DNA from: Aquiluna borgnonia
GTDB taxonomy: Bacteria; Actinomycetota; Actinomycetes; Actinomycetales; Microbacteriaceae
Length of the DNA: 64,000 bases
Assembly (NCBI RefSeq): GCF_013283855.1
Contig: NZ_CP054056.1
Span: forward strand, 496,001 to 560,000
Reading direction: 5' to 3'
Positions 17,048-27,315 of the stretch are shown here, one piece after another. Each line of letters begins with the position of its first letter. The first letter of the stretch is position 1. The position numbers and the translations under genes were made by a program. The notes under the pieces are model-generated. The model saw nothing but the letters and a program-made list of their open reading frames with translations, had not been told where the DNA came from and did no database searches.

Positions 17048-17862
17048 TAGCCGAGTTTCCCCATCTTGAACAGCGACTCTTTTGCTAACTCTTGGGCGTT
17101 TGTGCCCTCGGGAGCAACCCGCTGATAAACCTCCATGACCTTCTTGGTTCCTAGCTTCTTTGGCTCGTCGTCAAGTACGACTTCACCGTCGCGCAAGCCT
17201 ACGATCCGGTCAGCCCATCCCATCGCCAACTCCACCTGGTGCAGGGTGACGACGACGGTTAGTTTTTCCTCTTTTGCAATTTTCAGCATTATGTCCATAA
17301 CCTGGGCGCTGGACTCCGGGTCCAATGACGCAACCGGCTCGTCTGCCAGCATCAGCGATGGCTTCTGCATCAGGGTTCTAGCAATTGCTACTCGCTGCAT
17401 CTGTCCACCCGAAAGAGTGTCTGCTCTCTGAAAGGCGTAGTCGGCTAGCCCTACGCGTTCGAGATTCTCTAGCGCCTGCTTGCGCAACGCGAGGTTGTAG
17501 CTGCCGACACCGAATCTTGGCCCGCGCAGCGAGCCCAGTGCGCCTGATAGAACATTCTCAATTGCGGTGAGGCGACCAACTAGACCAAATTGTTGGAATA
17601 TAAAGCCGACCTGGCGACGTAGCTCACGAAGTTCTTTTTTCTTGGCGTGATTGACCGGCACACCCAGTACATTGATTTCACCCTCGGTAGGAGCGGCAAG
17701 GCCATTTAGATGGCGCAATAGGGTTGATTTGCCGGAGCCAGAGAGGCCAATGAGTGCCATCATCTGGCCCTTGGGGACCTCTAGCGAAACATTTTTTAGA
17801 GCCACCGTTCCAGTAGCGAAGACCTTGGTGACATTTTTTACTTCAATGACCGATTTAGACAA
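17047..17862 (-). CDS. phnC: Phosphonate ABC transporter ATPase
   Basis: This 271-residue ABC ATPase has Walker A GLSGSGKST, the Q loop (FIFQQFGLVGRLTAIENVL), the signature LSGGQMQRVAIARTL, and Walker B LMLADEPVASLDP. The FGLVGRLTA region is characteristic of PhnC. I choose TTG at 17862 (L/MSKSVIEVKNVTKVF), with AAAGG nine bases upstream. A longer in-frame ATG at 17922 would place a 13-bp hairpin inside the coding region and give an atypical N-terminus (MRETGEPFRLPG). The hairpin therefore lies in the gap between phnD and phnC. Confidence 0.9.
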   Translation of the reverse strand: MSKSVIEVKNVTKVFATGTVALKNVSLEVPKGQMMALIGLSGSGKSTLLRHLNGLAAPTEGEINVLGVPVNHAKKKELRELRRQVGFIFQQFGLVGRLTAIENVLSGALGSLRGPRFGVGSYNLALRKQALENLERVGLADYAFQRADTLSGGQMQRVAIARTLMQKPSLMLADEPVASLDPESSAQVMDIMLKIAKEEKLTVVVTLHQVELAMGWADRIVGLRDGEVVLDDEPKKLGTKKVMEVYQRVAPEGTNAQELAKESLFKMGKLG

Positions 17863-17884
17863 TTTGGTTGGCCTTTCTGTGGGA

Positions 17885-17915
17885 AAACCGGGGAGCCTGA
17901 ATGGCTCCCCGGTTT
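17885..17915 (-). promoter_or_regulatory. Strong hairpin between phnD and phnC
   Basis: A perfect 13-bp inverted repeat, AAACCGGGGAGCC and GGCTCCCCGGTTT, has a 5-nt loop. It sits 20 bases after the phnD stop and about 22 bases before the phnC start. On the transcribed strand it is followed by a short T run and then cytosines. It can act as a partial terminator, or as a 3' stabiliser that keeps the binding-protein message in excess over the membrane components. Confidence 0.8.
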
Positions 17916-17934
17916 CTCTCAACGGGGTGGGAAA

Positions 17935-18915
17935 TTACTCACACTTGTCAGAGCCGGTGACCTCGCAAACCTTGCGAACTCCGTCGTAGAAGGAGTCGTC
18001 CTTCTCAACGTATCCCCAGACCTTCTCGTCGGTTAGACCACAGTCGTCAACGCTGGTGCAGATGCCGGAAGCTACAAGAGCGTCCACGTTGGCTTCCTGA
18101 AGGATTACTCGCTTAATCTCAGCCTTTAGGCTCTCAGGAAGAGATCCCAGCATTGCAAGAGGAGAACCTGCAATAACTTCGGACTTCCATACGGTCTTGA
18201 TCTCGCCCTCGGCGATGTCGCCAGACTCGATTAGGTTCTTGTCAACCATGGCGTCGAATGCAAAACCAACCTCGCAGTCGCCGTTCTTGACAGCAAGAAC
18301 AGAGGCGTCGTGGCCACCTGCGAATACGGGAGTGATGCCAGTCTCTAGGTCAATTCCGGCCGAGAGTAGACCCTCAGATGGGTAGAGGTAGCCAGAGGTT
18401 GAGGCTGGGTCAACGAAGCAGACTACCTTGCCAGCAAAGTCCTCGAGGGAGTTAACCGCGTCGTTGGTTGCCAGGGCAATTCCGTAGGACTGGTAGCCAG
18501 GCTCGATGTCTGGGCCGTCGGTCATAACACCGGCAACCTCGAGTCCTGCACCGCGAACACCGGCTAGGACGTAGGAGAAAGGTCCGTACTGAGCCATGTG
18601 AACGTTGCCTGCAACCTGGCCTTCGATGATGCCTGCGTAGTCGGTAGCCTGGAAGAACTCGACCTCGATGCCGAGCTCGGCCTCTAGAACATCAAGAATC
18701 TTCTGGTAGCTCTCAACTAGAGAGGACGACTCCTCTGAGGGAACTGCTCCGAAGACTAGCTTCTCTGGCCAGTCAGCGCGCTCGTCGGTGGTTGCCTCGG
18801 CAGCTGCGCTGGTGGTTTCCTCGGTGGTAGTCGCCGCTGGAGCGCAGCCAGCTAGGCCTAGTGCCATGAATGCCGATGCGGCAATGGCAGAGATTTTGGT
18901 AGCGGTTGAAATCAT
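17935..18915 (-). CDS. phnD: Phosphonate-binding lipoprotein
   Basis: The 326-residue protein has a lipoprotein signal peptide with lipobox LAGC (Cys24) and a Thr/Glu/Ala-rich linker. The periplasmic-binding-like domain is of PhnD type: LVFGAVPSEESSSLVESYQK, QATDYAGIIEGQVAGNVHMA, and GKVVCFVDPASTSGYLYPS with the Ser/Thr anion-binding cluster. It delivers phosphonates to PhnCE. Paired cysteines (GICTSVDDCG and VCEVTGSDKCE) may stabilise the extracytoplasmic domain. It is the first gene of the operon. GGAGAG eight bases upstream of the ATG is a good ribosome site. Confidence 0.93.
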   Translation of the reverse strand: MISTATKISAIAASAFMALGLAGCAPAATTTEETTSAAAEATTDERADWPEKLVFGAVPSEESSSLVESYQKILDVLEAELGIEVEFFQATDYAGIIEGQVAGNVHMAQYGPFSYVLAGVRGAGLEVAGVMTDGPDIEPGYQSYGIALATNDAVNSLEDFAGKVVCFVDPASTSGYLYPSEGLLSAGIDLETGITPVFAGGHDASVLAVKNGDCEVGFAFDAMVDKNLIESGDIAEGEIKTVWKSEVIAGSPLAMLGSLPESLKAEIKRVILQEANVDALVASGICTSVDDCGLTDEKVWGYVEKDDSFYDGVRKVCEVTGSDKCE

Positions 18916-18926
18916 TGTGGTTTCTC

Positions 18927-18958
18927 TCCGTATTTATGGCGGGCCCTTCCCGCACGGA
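18927..18958 (-). promoter_or_regulatory. Foldable phnD leader overlapping the ribosome site
   Basis: Just upstream of phnD an inner stem (GCGGG 18939-18943 with CCCGC 18949-18953) is enclosed by TCCGT and ACGGA (18927-18931 and 18954-18958). On the message the outer arm covers the first bases of the GGAGAG ribosome site. It may tune phnD translation. Low certainty. Confidence 0.35.
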
Positions 18959-18977
18959 GCGAAACTAACTTTGAAAT

Positions 18978-18993
18978 TTGACCCTTAGGGCAA
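18978..18993. promoter_or_regulatory. Imperfect palindrome upstream of phnD
   Basis: TTGACCCTTAGGGCAA is an imperfect palindrome about 63 bp upstream of the phnD start, and a further inverted copy, GGGTCAA, lies at 19009-19015. It is a candidate operator for control of the phosphonate operon. No consensus PhoP box could be confirmed. Confidence 0.35.
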
Positions 18994-19084
18994 TCGCTGA
19001 TGAATGCCGGGTCAACACTTGAGCCACCTTTGGTTCACTTAGCAACCTTTTGTTTTTGTTGCGTTAGTAAAGTTTGGGTCTTGT

Positions 19085-20419
<1,335 letters not shown>

Positions 20420-20426
20420 CTAGGGT

Positions 20427-22091
20427 TTATGCCCGTGCCATGGCGCTGCGCAAGGTGTCTAGCCCCAATCCGCCGAGATTCAAAGCGGTTTTGTGGAATT
20501 CCTTGATGTCAAAATTTGCTCCCTTGCGAGCGGCATAGTCATCGCGAATCTGCTCCCAGATGCGCTGACCAACCTTGTAGCTAGGGGCCTGGCCTGGCCA
20601 ACCGAAGTACCGGGTGACTTCAAACCGGACAAACTCAGGACTCATGTTGACGTTCTGGCTCATAAATTCAAGCGCGTAGTCAAAGTCCCAAACCCCGGTA
20701 CCCTCAAGGTTTTGCTTGCCGAGGTGTACCCCGATATCAAGCACAACTCGAGCTGCTCTCATCCGCTGGCCATCTAGCATCCCTAGGCGGTCAGCCGGAT
20801 TGGATAAAAAGCCGAGTTCATCCATCAGGCGCTCGGCATAGAGCGCCCAGCCTTCGCCGTGACCGGATGACCAAGAGGAAAGCCGGCGCCAGGCATTGAG
20901 GGTTTCTCTGATGTAAGTAGCCTGACCAATCTGCAGGTGATGACCGGGAACACCTTCGTGGTAAACGGTGGTGGTCTCTCTCCAGGTGTCGAATTCCTCT
21001 ACACCGGCCGGCACTGACCACCACATCCGGCCCGGACGAGAGAAGTCATCCGAGGGGCCGGTGTAGTAGATACCGCCGTGTTGAGTAGGGGCGATCATGC
21101 ACTCCAAACGCTTGATTGGCTCCGCTATCTCAAAATGGGTTCCGGATAGTTTCTCAATCGCCTCATCGCTGAGTTTCTGCATCCACTTTTGCAGCGCCTG
21201 GGTTCCGTGCAGCTTGGTGCTGGGATCGCTCTCGAGGTGCTTTACCGCTTCCGCAACACTTGCGCCCGGGAGAATTTCATTGGCAACCTCGGTCTGTTCT
21301 GCGATAACTCGAGCAAGCTCCTGCTTGCCCCACTCGTAGGTTTCATCCAGATCAACGGTTGCCCCGAGAAAGCGCCGGCTCAGAATCTGGTAGCGCTCGC
21401 GTCCAATTGCGTCAGGTGAGCTGCTTCTGGGGAGTAGGCCCTTGAGGTATTCACCGAATTCCGCGTAGCCGGCGGTCGCGGCCTCTGCGGCACGCTCTAA
21501 ATCTTGCATCAGCGACTCAGGAAGTTCACCCTGTTCCGCCTTCGCGCCTTTTGCAAAGGTGCGAAAGAACCCTGTTGCGGCAGTAATCTGCTCGACCTGC
21601 TCAATGGCTTCGGCAATTTGCCGCGGGGCGGGAGCGTCGTTGCGCTTGGCCCCCTCCTCTAGGCTCCTGGCGTAACCAGCGAGCGATTGACCAACCTTAT
21701 TCATCCTTGAGGCAAGGTTTTCCCAATCCTCCAAGGTTGCAGTGGGGGAGATGTCAAAGAGATCCCTCACGCCCTGGGCGGGCGAGGCAATGTTGTTTAG
21801 GTTTCGAAACGCCAGGCCTGATTCGTAGGATTCAATTTCTCCGCGCAGTGAGAACAACATCGCCTCTTTGGTTACCAAATCGATGTCATCGGCCGGAGTC
21901 AGGCTTTCGAGCTTGGCAATTACTGACTTGATGTCCTGCTTTTCCTTGGCTAGGGCCTCGGGGGAGTAGTCGTCCATATCCCCCTCGCCTCCGGGGTAAC
22001 CGATTGAGGTGGCGAAGGAGGGGTAGGTGGCAGCCTGGTCGCTCACCCACTGATTAGCTAGCTGGTCGATCTGAGTTTCTGCGCGCTTCAT
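20427..22091 (-). CDS. DUF885 family metallopeptidase-like protein
   Basis: The 554-residue mostly helical protein belongs to the DUF885 family. It has a zinc-binding motif HEGVPGHHLQIGQ near residue 370 and a downstream glutamate region, GHGEGWALYAERLMDELGF, matching the gluzincin-like arrangement. No signal peptide is visible, so it is probably cytoplasmic. Characterised relatives are few, and peptidase activity is inferred. It lies between argG and the decarboxylase gene on the same strand with gaps of 28 and 36 bp, and may be expressed with either. Confidence 0.88.
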   Translation of the reverse strand: MKRAETQIDQLANQWVSDQAATYPSFATSIGYPGGEGDMDDYSPEALAKEKQDIKSVIAKLESLTPADDIDLVTKEAMLFSLRGEIESYESGLAFRNLNNIASPAQGVRDLFDISPTATLEDWENLASRMNKVGQSLAGYARSLEEGAKRNDAPAPRQIAEAIEQVEQITAATGFFRTFAKGAKAEQGELPESLMQDLERAAEAATAGYAEFGEYLKGLLPRSSSPDAIGRERYQILSRRFLGATVDLDETYEWGKQELARVIAEQTEVANEILPGASVAEAVKHLESDPSTKLHGTQALQKWMQKLSDEAIEKLSGTHFEIAEPIKRLECMIAPTQHGGIYYTGPSDDFSRPGRMWWSVPAGVEEFDTWRETTTVYHEGVPGHHLQIGQATYIRETLNAWRRLSSWSSGHGEGWALYAERLMDELGFLSNPADRLGMLDGQRMRAARVVLDIGVHLGKQNLEGTGVWDFDYALEFMSQNVNMSPEFVRFEVTRYFGWPGQAPSYKVGQRIWEQIRDDYAARKGANFDIKEFHKTALNLGGLGLDTLRSAMARA

Positions 22092-22127
22092 TGCGAGGTC
22101 CTTTCAACCTCTCAATGCTTTCACACA

Positions 22128-23585
22128 TTAGTTATCGCGCAGCACCTTGAAGGTTAGAAGGCTAGGGTCCGAAACAAAGGCAATTCGAATGCCGGAGTCC
22201 CGGGCCTCAAGCAGGGCGGTCATTGCAGACTCAGTGATGCGCTCGCCAGGGCTCAAAACTGGGACTCCTGGGGGATACGGACAGATCAGCTCCGCACTCA
22301 CCCTTCCAATTGCATCCGATCCGGAGACCACTTCGTAGGGTGCAAAAAAAGCATCCCTGGGGGTAATTACAACCTCTGGCTCGATCGAGAAAGCCGCGGC
22401 AATCTTGACGGGCCTGGGTTCCCCACGGTGCTTCTGAACCAACTCAATGATTCTTTTGACCAGGTTTGCAATCCGATCTGGAGTGTCGGCCATGGTGATC
22501 ATCGGGATGATTACATCTCGGTTAGCCATCTCCAGGTCGATGTTGGCGGATAGCAGCTCAGCCTCAACCAAATTTCCATCGGCCCCAGTTTGATTCAAGA
22601 GAATCACCAGCTTTAGCGGGTCGATGAATTGCCCGTCAATTACTCCAATTCCAGCTTCGCGCAGCGCTTGGCGGCCCTTAGCTGTGGCCTCAATTACCGG
22701 ACCAATCAACTCCGCTCCGTGGCGCTGCATCAGCGCTCGAGCCGCGTCAATCGAGGCAAGGATTCGTCCTGACATTGAGGTAGTTTGGGTGGAGTCAAAG
22801 GCCTTGTTGAGCCTTGGAAGATCGACGTAATCACCCTTGGCGAGCACAAATGAGGCCTGCGAGTAACTCGGCAGGGTTTTGTGAGCCGAGGTAACCACAA
22901 TGTCAGCACCCTCATCCAGTGGGTTTTTTGGCAGGTCCGGGTGAAAGCCAAAGTGAGCCGCCCAGGCTGCATCAACCACCAGTGGAATTCCGTATTGGTG
23001 GCAAACGCTCGAGAGCCTTGGAATGTTGGACATGGTGCCGACGTAACTCGGTTCACCAATTAGTACCGCTTTGGCATCTGGGTGCTGCTCGAGCGTTTCG
23101 CGCAGTCTGGAGGAGGGTAGATACTCAGGCAGTCCAGTTTGCAGGTTGATTTCGGGTCTAACCCAAATTGGAACCACGCCGGCGTAAACCATTCCTACCA
23201 GCACAGATTTGTGCAGGGTCCTGGAGACAATCACCTTGTCTCCGGGGCCAGCCACAGCCATCACCGAGGCGTGATTGGTGCCGGTTGAGCCATTGACTCC
23301 GAATCGACATAGATCGGCCCCCCACAATTTCGCTGCAAGTGCCTCGGCTTCAAGAATCAACGAGGGACTGATTCGATTCGGGTGGTTTCCTGGAAGCACC
23401 GGTATGTCGCCCTCAACAACGGGCCCGGTTAGGTCAATCCGGCCCTTGTGTCCAGGGATTTGAAACGGAAATCTTTCGGAGGTGATGTCTCTGATCCAGG
23501 CATCTAGCAGGGGTGCGGAGTTGCGAAGACCCATGGGGTCATTGGGATCAAGAAGGGTGGCTGCGCCAAAAGCGTGCTCGGACAA
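22128..23585 (-). CDS. Orn/Lys/Arg decarboxylase, SpeA-like
   Basis: This PLP-dependent group III decarboxylase is of the short (about 480-residue) type, like Bacillus SpeA. Features are FPFQIPGHKGR near the N-terminus, GSTGTNHASVMA for phosphate binding, VDAAWAAHFGFHP, and the PLP lysine in TSAHKTLPSYSQASF. The C-terminal domain has CPYPPGVPVLSPGERI. Agmatine deiminase and N-carbamoylputrescine amidase are in the same gene string, so arginine is the most likely substrate. Lysine or ornithine cannot be excluded. It follows the ABC permease gene by 79 bp and ends the cluster. Confidence 0.85.
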   Translation of the reverse strand: MSEHAFGAATLLDPNDPMGLRNSAPLLDAWIRDITSERFPFQIPGHKGRIDLTGPVVEGDIPVLPGNHPNRISPSLILEAEALAAKLWGADLCRFGVNGSTGTNHASVMAVAGPGDKVIVSRTLHKSVLVGMVYAGVVPIWVRPEINLQTGLPEYLPSSRLRETLEQHPDAKAVLIGEPSYVGTMSNIPRLSSVCHQYGIPLVVDAAWAAHFGFHPDLPKNPLDEGADIVVTSAHKTLPSYSQASFVLAKGDYVDLPRLNKAFDSTQTTSMSGRILASIDAARALMQRHGAELIGPVIEATAKGRQALREAGIGVIDGQFIDPLKLVILLNQTGADGNLVEAELLSANIDLEMANRDVIIPMITMADTPDRIANLVKRIIELVQKHRGEPRPVKIAAAFSIEPEVVITPRDAFFAPYEVVSGSDAIGRVSAELICPYPPGVPVLSPGERITESAMTALLEARDSGIRIAFVSDPSLLTFKVLRDN

Positions 23586-23664
23586 TCATCTCGCTTTCAA
23601 AAATGGACGGAAGCGAAAACAATACAGAAGATTTCCCTTGGTTGGGAAAAGTTTTTCTAAATTC

Positions 23665-24537
23665 TTAGCGTGCTTTCCAGGCCTGCGGGGCAAAGCGCTT
23701 GAGCACGTAACCCTCCAGGAGTCCGACCAGGTTGTAGAGCAGGATGGAAACCAATGTGATTACCACCACATAGGCCCAAACCTCGTTGGTCTTTGCTCTG
23801 CCCACGGCCGAAATAATCCCGTAGCCAATTCCCTGTCCGGTCGCCAACCACTCGACCAGCAGTGCCCCGGTGATAGCCCCGGGGACTGAAATCTTGACCG
23901 CTGCAAAGAATGACGGAAGCGAAGATGGGAACGCCACAAACCGAAGCGCAGCAAGTTTGTTGGCCCCATAAACCGTGGCAACGTCAATCATGGAACTCGA
24001 TGCGCTCCTGAGTCCGAAGACGATGTTTACCAGGGCTGGGAACAGCACCACAATAGCGCCCATCACCGCCACGGTCGCCTGTTCGCGGCCGAAAATCAAA
24101 ATAAGAATCGGCGCCATGGCGATCAGCGGAACACTGCGTAGCAACATGGCAATCGGCATCAGGGCCTGCTCCAAAGACTTTGACATGGTGAACAGCACCG
24201 AAACCAAAGTTGCAAAGAACAAGCCAAATCCAAAACCGATTGATGCATCAACCATGGTTTGCGACAGCGCCGTCACGACAAGCTGTTGGTTTTCCAGCGC
24301 ATCCTCGTCGAGCCACAGCCAATCAAAAACCTCAAGCGGACCCTTGCCGATGTATGGCGTGACACCGAAAGCCCAAAGTCCAAGCATCCACAGCACCAAC
24401 ACAACCGAAAGCGATATCCCGGTATTTACCAGGGAGTCGCTTACCACCTTGGCGGTCTGCTTTGCCGCGTCTCGCTTTACCTTTTTGCGGACTGCAATTA
24501 GCGAGCGATCTTCGGCATCTTCCAACTTGAAATTCAT
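23665..24537 (-). CDS. ABC transporter permease, SsuC/TauC type
   Basis: This permease of about 290 residues has six or so hydrophobic segments and the EAA loop ATVYGANKLAALRFVAFPSS. The start is ATG at 24537 ([13 protein letters not shown]), overlapping the upstream permease stop as ATGA. A longer in-frame start at 24639 would overlap heavily and adds an atypical segment. With its neighbour it forms a heterodimeric channel of the nitrate/taurine/pyrimidine-precursor class. The ligand is unknown. Confidence 0.88.
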   Translation of the reverse strand: MNFKLEDAEDRSLIAVRKKVKRDAAKQTAKVVSDSLVNTGISLSVVLVLWMLGLWAFGVTPYIGKGPLEVFDWLWLDEDALENQQLVVTALSQTMVDASIGFGFGLFFATLVSVLFTMSKSLEQALMPIAMLLRSVPLIAMAPILILIFGREQATVAVMGAIVVLFPALVNIVFGLRSASSSMIDVATVYGANKLAALRFVAFPSSLPSFFAAVKISVPGAITGALLVEWLATGQGIGYGIISAVGRAKTNEVWAYVVVITLVSILLYNLVGLLEGYVLKRFAPQAWKAR

Positions 24538-25364
24538 CGGGCACTCACCTTGGCCCAGGGCGTGAGGACTTTTCCCATGAAACCAAACAGCGCGTAACCT
24601 GCACCCGCAATTAATCCGGAAACCAGTGCAACTCCCCAAACCCTTGCTATCTCAAGACTCTGCTGGGCATTGACCATGGCCGGTCCGAACCCAAGGTCAG
24701 GACCGCCAACGTATTCACCGAGAATCGCGCCTAGAAATGCAGCGGGAGCAGCAATTTTGAAAGCCGCAAAAATTGAGGGAAGGGCCGATAGCAGCTGGAC
24801 CTTTACTAGGCGCTGCCAGGCACCTCCGCCGAAGGCGCTGACTACATCCAGCATGCGGCGATCAGTTTGCTTTACTCCGGTAAGTGCGCCAACCATGGTT
24901 GTGAAAAAGACTGATAGGGCAGCCAAGACAATTGCGGCACCGGCTGGCTCGCCACTACCCGGGGCTCCAACCACAAGTCGCACAATCGGACCAATCGCCA
25001 CAATTGGTATGCAGTAGGTGATTACCGCAATCTGAGTGGTTAGGTTTTCAAGCTTGGGGACTATGAGTGCAATTGCTGCAAATGCCAGAGCTAAGAGGTT
25101 TCCATAGGCAAACCCAAGACTTGCCTCCAGCAGGGTAACCCCGGCGTTCCTGGCGTAAAACTCAAAGCCATCAAGCCACAGCTGCTGAACAACTTCCAAC
25201 GGTGTTGGAATCGCGCCCCCTGAGCCATCTGGGCGACGGCCGACACTTGCAAAGACAGTCTCGGCGAGCAGCCACCAGATTCCAACTGTTGTGCTGACCC
25301 CAACGGTCGCAGTCAACCAGGCGGGTAAGCGCCTGGAATCAGTTGAGATCAGCAGCTCACTCAT
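24534..25364 (-). CDS. ABC transporter permease, SsuC/TauC type
   Basis: This is the second permease of the same importer, about 276 residues from [16 protein letters not shown]. It carries the EAA loop [20 protein letters not shown] and about six membrane segments. I prefer ATG 25364 to ATG 25391, because it leaves only an 8-bp overlap with the ATPase gene. It is paralogous to the following permease, and both contain IPxVAIGP- or VPLIAMAP-like segments typical of this transporter family. Confidence 0.87.
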   Translation of the reverse strand: MSELLISTDSRRLPAWLTATVGVSTTVGIWWLLAETVFASVGRRPDGSGGAIPTPLEVVQQLWLDGFEFYARNAGVTLLEASLGFAYGNLLALAFAAIALIVPKLENLTTQIAVITYCIPIVAIGPIVRLVVGAPGSGEPAGAAIVLAALSVFFTTMVGALTGVKQTDRRMLDVVSAFGGGAWQRLVKVQLLSALPSIFAAFKIAAPAAFLGAILGEYVGGPDLGFGPAMVNAQQSLEIARVWGVALVSGLIAGAGYALFGFMGKVLTPWAKVSAR

Positions 25365-26178
25365 CTTGTAATGCTGCGCCGCCGGAACCAAATAGTAGAT
25401 CGGAGGCTCGATCGTGGAGGGCGTGGAACTCCGGGGTTCGCATCATCTCGGGGGTTCTTGGCCGAGGCAAGTCAACATCGATGATTTCCTTGATCCGGCC
25501 TGGCCTTGGGCTCATGACCGCAACCTGGTCGCTGAGGAAAATCGCCTCAGAAATTCCGTGGGTAACCATCAGGGTCGTCGCGGGCTTCTCGGTCCAGATT
25601 CTCAAAAGTTCCAGGTTCAGCCGCTGCCGGGTCATGTCATCCAGTGCGCCAAAAGGTTCATCGAGCAACAGCACCGAGGGCTGGACAACCAGTGCCCTAG
25701 CAATCGAGACGCGCTGGCGCATTCCACCCGATAGCTGGGCAGGCTTGGCATCCTCAAAACCCTGCAGCCCAACCAGTTTGATCAAATCGGCGATCAGTTC
25801 CTCATCCGGTTTCACTCTAGCTAGCTCAAACGGCAGGCGAATGTTTTGGGTCACCGAGCGCCAGGGCATGAGGGCTGAATCCTGAAAAGCGATGCCGAGT
25901 CGGTGGTCCCGCCTCAGCTCGCTGGGAGCCATCCCATCAACTGTGACGGTTCCGGAGGTCGGGGTTTCAAGACCTGCGAGGATTCTCAAAATTGTGGATT
26001 TACCGCAGCCGGAGGGCCCCAGCAGAGAAAGGAAGCTCCCTTTATCTGAGTGCAGGGTGGTGTCCTGAAGCGCGGTTACGGATTGATTGCCAAGTTTGAA
26101 AACCTTGGAAAGCCCTGAAATGGTAATGCCACTGCCCAGAACCGTTAGGTCCTGGGCAGTGGCGTTAGTTGAACTCAT
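25357..26178 (-). CDS. ABC transporter ATPase, SsuB/TauB type
   Basis: The 273-residue ATPase has Walker [15 protein letters not shown], the Q loop [14 protein letters not shown], the signature [15 protein letters not shown], and Walker [14 protein letters not shown] followed by the H loop [10 protein letters not shown]. The DSALMPW sequence at the Q loop is typical of nitrate/sulfonate/taurine-class importers. It starts nine bases after the binding-protein gene and overlaps the next permease by eight bases, so it belongs to one translationally coupled set. Confidence 0.92.
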   Translation of the reverse strand: MSSTNATAQDLTVLGSGITISGLSKVFKLGNQSVTALQDTTLHSDKGSFLSLLGPSGCGKSTILRILAGLETPTSGTVTVDGMAPSELRRDHRLGIAFQDSALMPWRSVTQNIRLPFELARVKPDEELIADLIKLVGLQGFEDAKPAQLSGGMRQRVSIARALVVQPSVLLLDEPFGALDDMTRQRLNLELLRIWTEKPATTLMVTHGISEAIFLSDQVAVMSPRPGRIKEIIDVDLPRPRTPEMMRTPEFHALHDRASDLLFGSGGAALQDE

Positions 26179-26187
26179 GTGGAGAGA

Positions 26188-27228
26188 TTACTCCAGAAGC
26201 TCTGGGTGTTCGGCGTAAACCTCAGCGAGCAGGCTCATGTCGAACAGCTGCTCAGCGGTGATTGTGTAGCCAGCCGCTGCCAAAGTGTCGATGTTCTGCT
26301 GCTGCAGGGCCTCAGAGATGGTCAGGAGGCCATTTGCCTTAGTCTCCTCAGTCACAACCAAAAGCTCATTTTGCGCCGATGACTGCTGCTTTTCCTTGGC
26401 AATGTCTAGACCTAGGTCCTTGCCGTAAACCTCAGCTGCCAGGCGGGCTCCCTCGTCTGGGTTTGCAATGGCATCTTTCCAGCCGCGGATTGTCGCCAAC
26501 AGGAAGGCCTTGAGGGCCCCGCGGTTGTTGTCAATCGAGTCCTGAGTTACCACGAACGCCTCAGCTACGAAAGGTAGGCCATTGTCTGCAAATAGCAGGT
26601 TGGTGACCTCAAAACCCTGGTTTGCAACGGTGATGGACTCGTTGGTCACGTATGCCAGGAATCCGTCAACCTCACCGTTTACCAGTGGGGCTGGGTCGTA
26701 CTCAACCGGAACCTTAGTAACCTGCGACGCGTCAATTCCGTTTGCTGCTAGTAGGGCGTCAAACAGAGTCTCGTTGCCACCGGCCTGAACGCCAATCTTC
26801 CTACCGATCAAATCCTGAGCGGTCTGAATGTTGGCGCCGTCCTTGAGCGAGAGGATGGTGAACGGGTTCTTCTGGTAGGTCGCACCAATAATCTTCAGCG
26901 GGGCTTCCTCCTCGAGGATGACCGGGGTCACCGCAACTGCGTCAGATAGACCTACCAGTGCGTCACCCGAGAGTACGACCGCAGTGGTTGCGGTTGGACC
27001 AGCGATGAAATTAACGGAGGAGAAGCCGGCTTCGGTGTAGTAACCGTTGCTGTCGGCAAAGTACTCTCCGGCAAACTCGGCGTTCTTGATCCAGGAGAAC
27101 TGAACATCAAGGGCGCCGAAGTCAGAAGACTCCTCAGCTGCTGGGGCACAACCGGTCAGCGCCAGGCTGGCGGCAGCTGCGGTTGCGATCAGGGCTGCGA
27201 AACGCACCTTAGTTTTAGATAAAGCCAT
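26188..27228 (-). CDS. NMT1/THI5-like substrate-binding lipoprotein
   Basis: About 346 residues from MALSKTKVRFAAL. The signal peptide ends in a lipobox, LTGC. The NMT1-type domain shows VQFSWIKNAEFAGEYFADSN, GYYTEAGFSSVNFIAGP and KIGVQAGGNETLFDALL. Family members bind pyrimidine thiamin precursors, riboflavin-like compounds or sulfonates. The WIKNAEFAGEY motif resembles ThiY-like proteins. Upstream sequence shows no TPP riboswitch, and the surrounding genes are polyamine enzymes, so the ligand may be different. An 88-bp gap before the gene could hold its own promoter. Confidence 0.88.
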   Translation of the reverse strand: MALSKTKVRFAALIATAAAASLALTGCAPAAEESSDFGALDVQFSWIKNAEFAGEYFADSNGYYTEAGFSSVNFIAGPTATTAVVLSGDALVGLSDAVAVTPVILEEEAPLKIIGATYQKNPFTILSLKDGANIQTAQDLIGRKIGVQAGGNETLFDALLAANGIDASQVTKVPVEYDPAPLVNGEVDGFLAYVTNESITVANQGFEVTNLLFADNGLPFVAEAFVVTQDSIDNNRGALKAFLLATIRGWKDAIANPDEGARLAAEVYGKDLGLDIAKEKQQSSAQNELLVVTEETKANGLLTISEALQQQNIDTLAAAGYTITAEQLFDMSLLAEVYAEHPELLE

Positions 27229-27315
27229 TGTCTTGATTTGCCTCTCGGGTAGGGGAAATTTGTCGAAGAACATCCGACCACAACATTGTTTCCCTGTTAT
27301 TAAACCAGTAAAAAT

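Noticed and set aside
17863-17922. Longer phnC start at ATG 17922
   Set aside because: It would translate the 13-bp hairpin and give an N-terminus unlike PhnC. The TTG with AAAGG upstream fits better.
19009-19045. PhoP-box-like direct repeats (GGTCA, GAGCCA, GGTTCA spaced about 11 bp)
   Set aside because: Spacing between the first two units is 12 rather than 11, the middle unit is poor, and the orientation points away from phnD. Not strong enough to list as a Pho box.
23626-23660. Hairpin between the permease and SpeA-like genes considered as operon terminator
   Set aside because: TTTCCC/GGGAAA is only 6 bp and its T-rich flank is on the strand opposite to transcription.
27229-27315. Possible TPP riboswitch before the NMT1-like binding protein
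   Set aside because: The 87-bp space is too short and lacks the conserved CTGAGA and pairing elements, so thiamin control is not supported.
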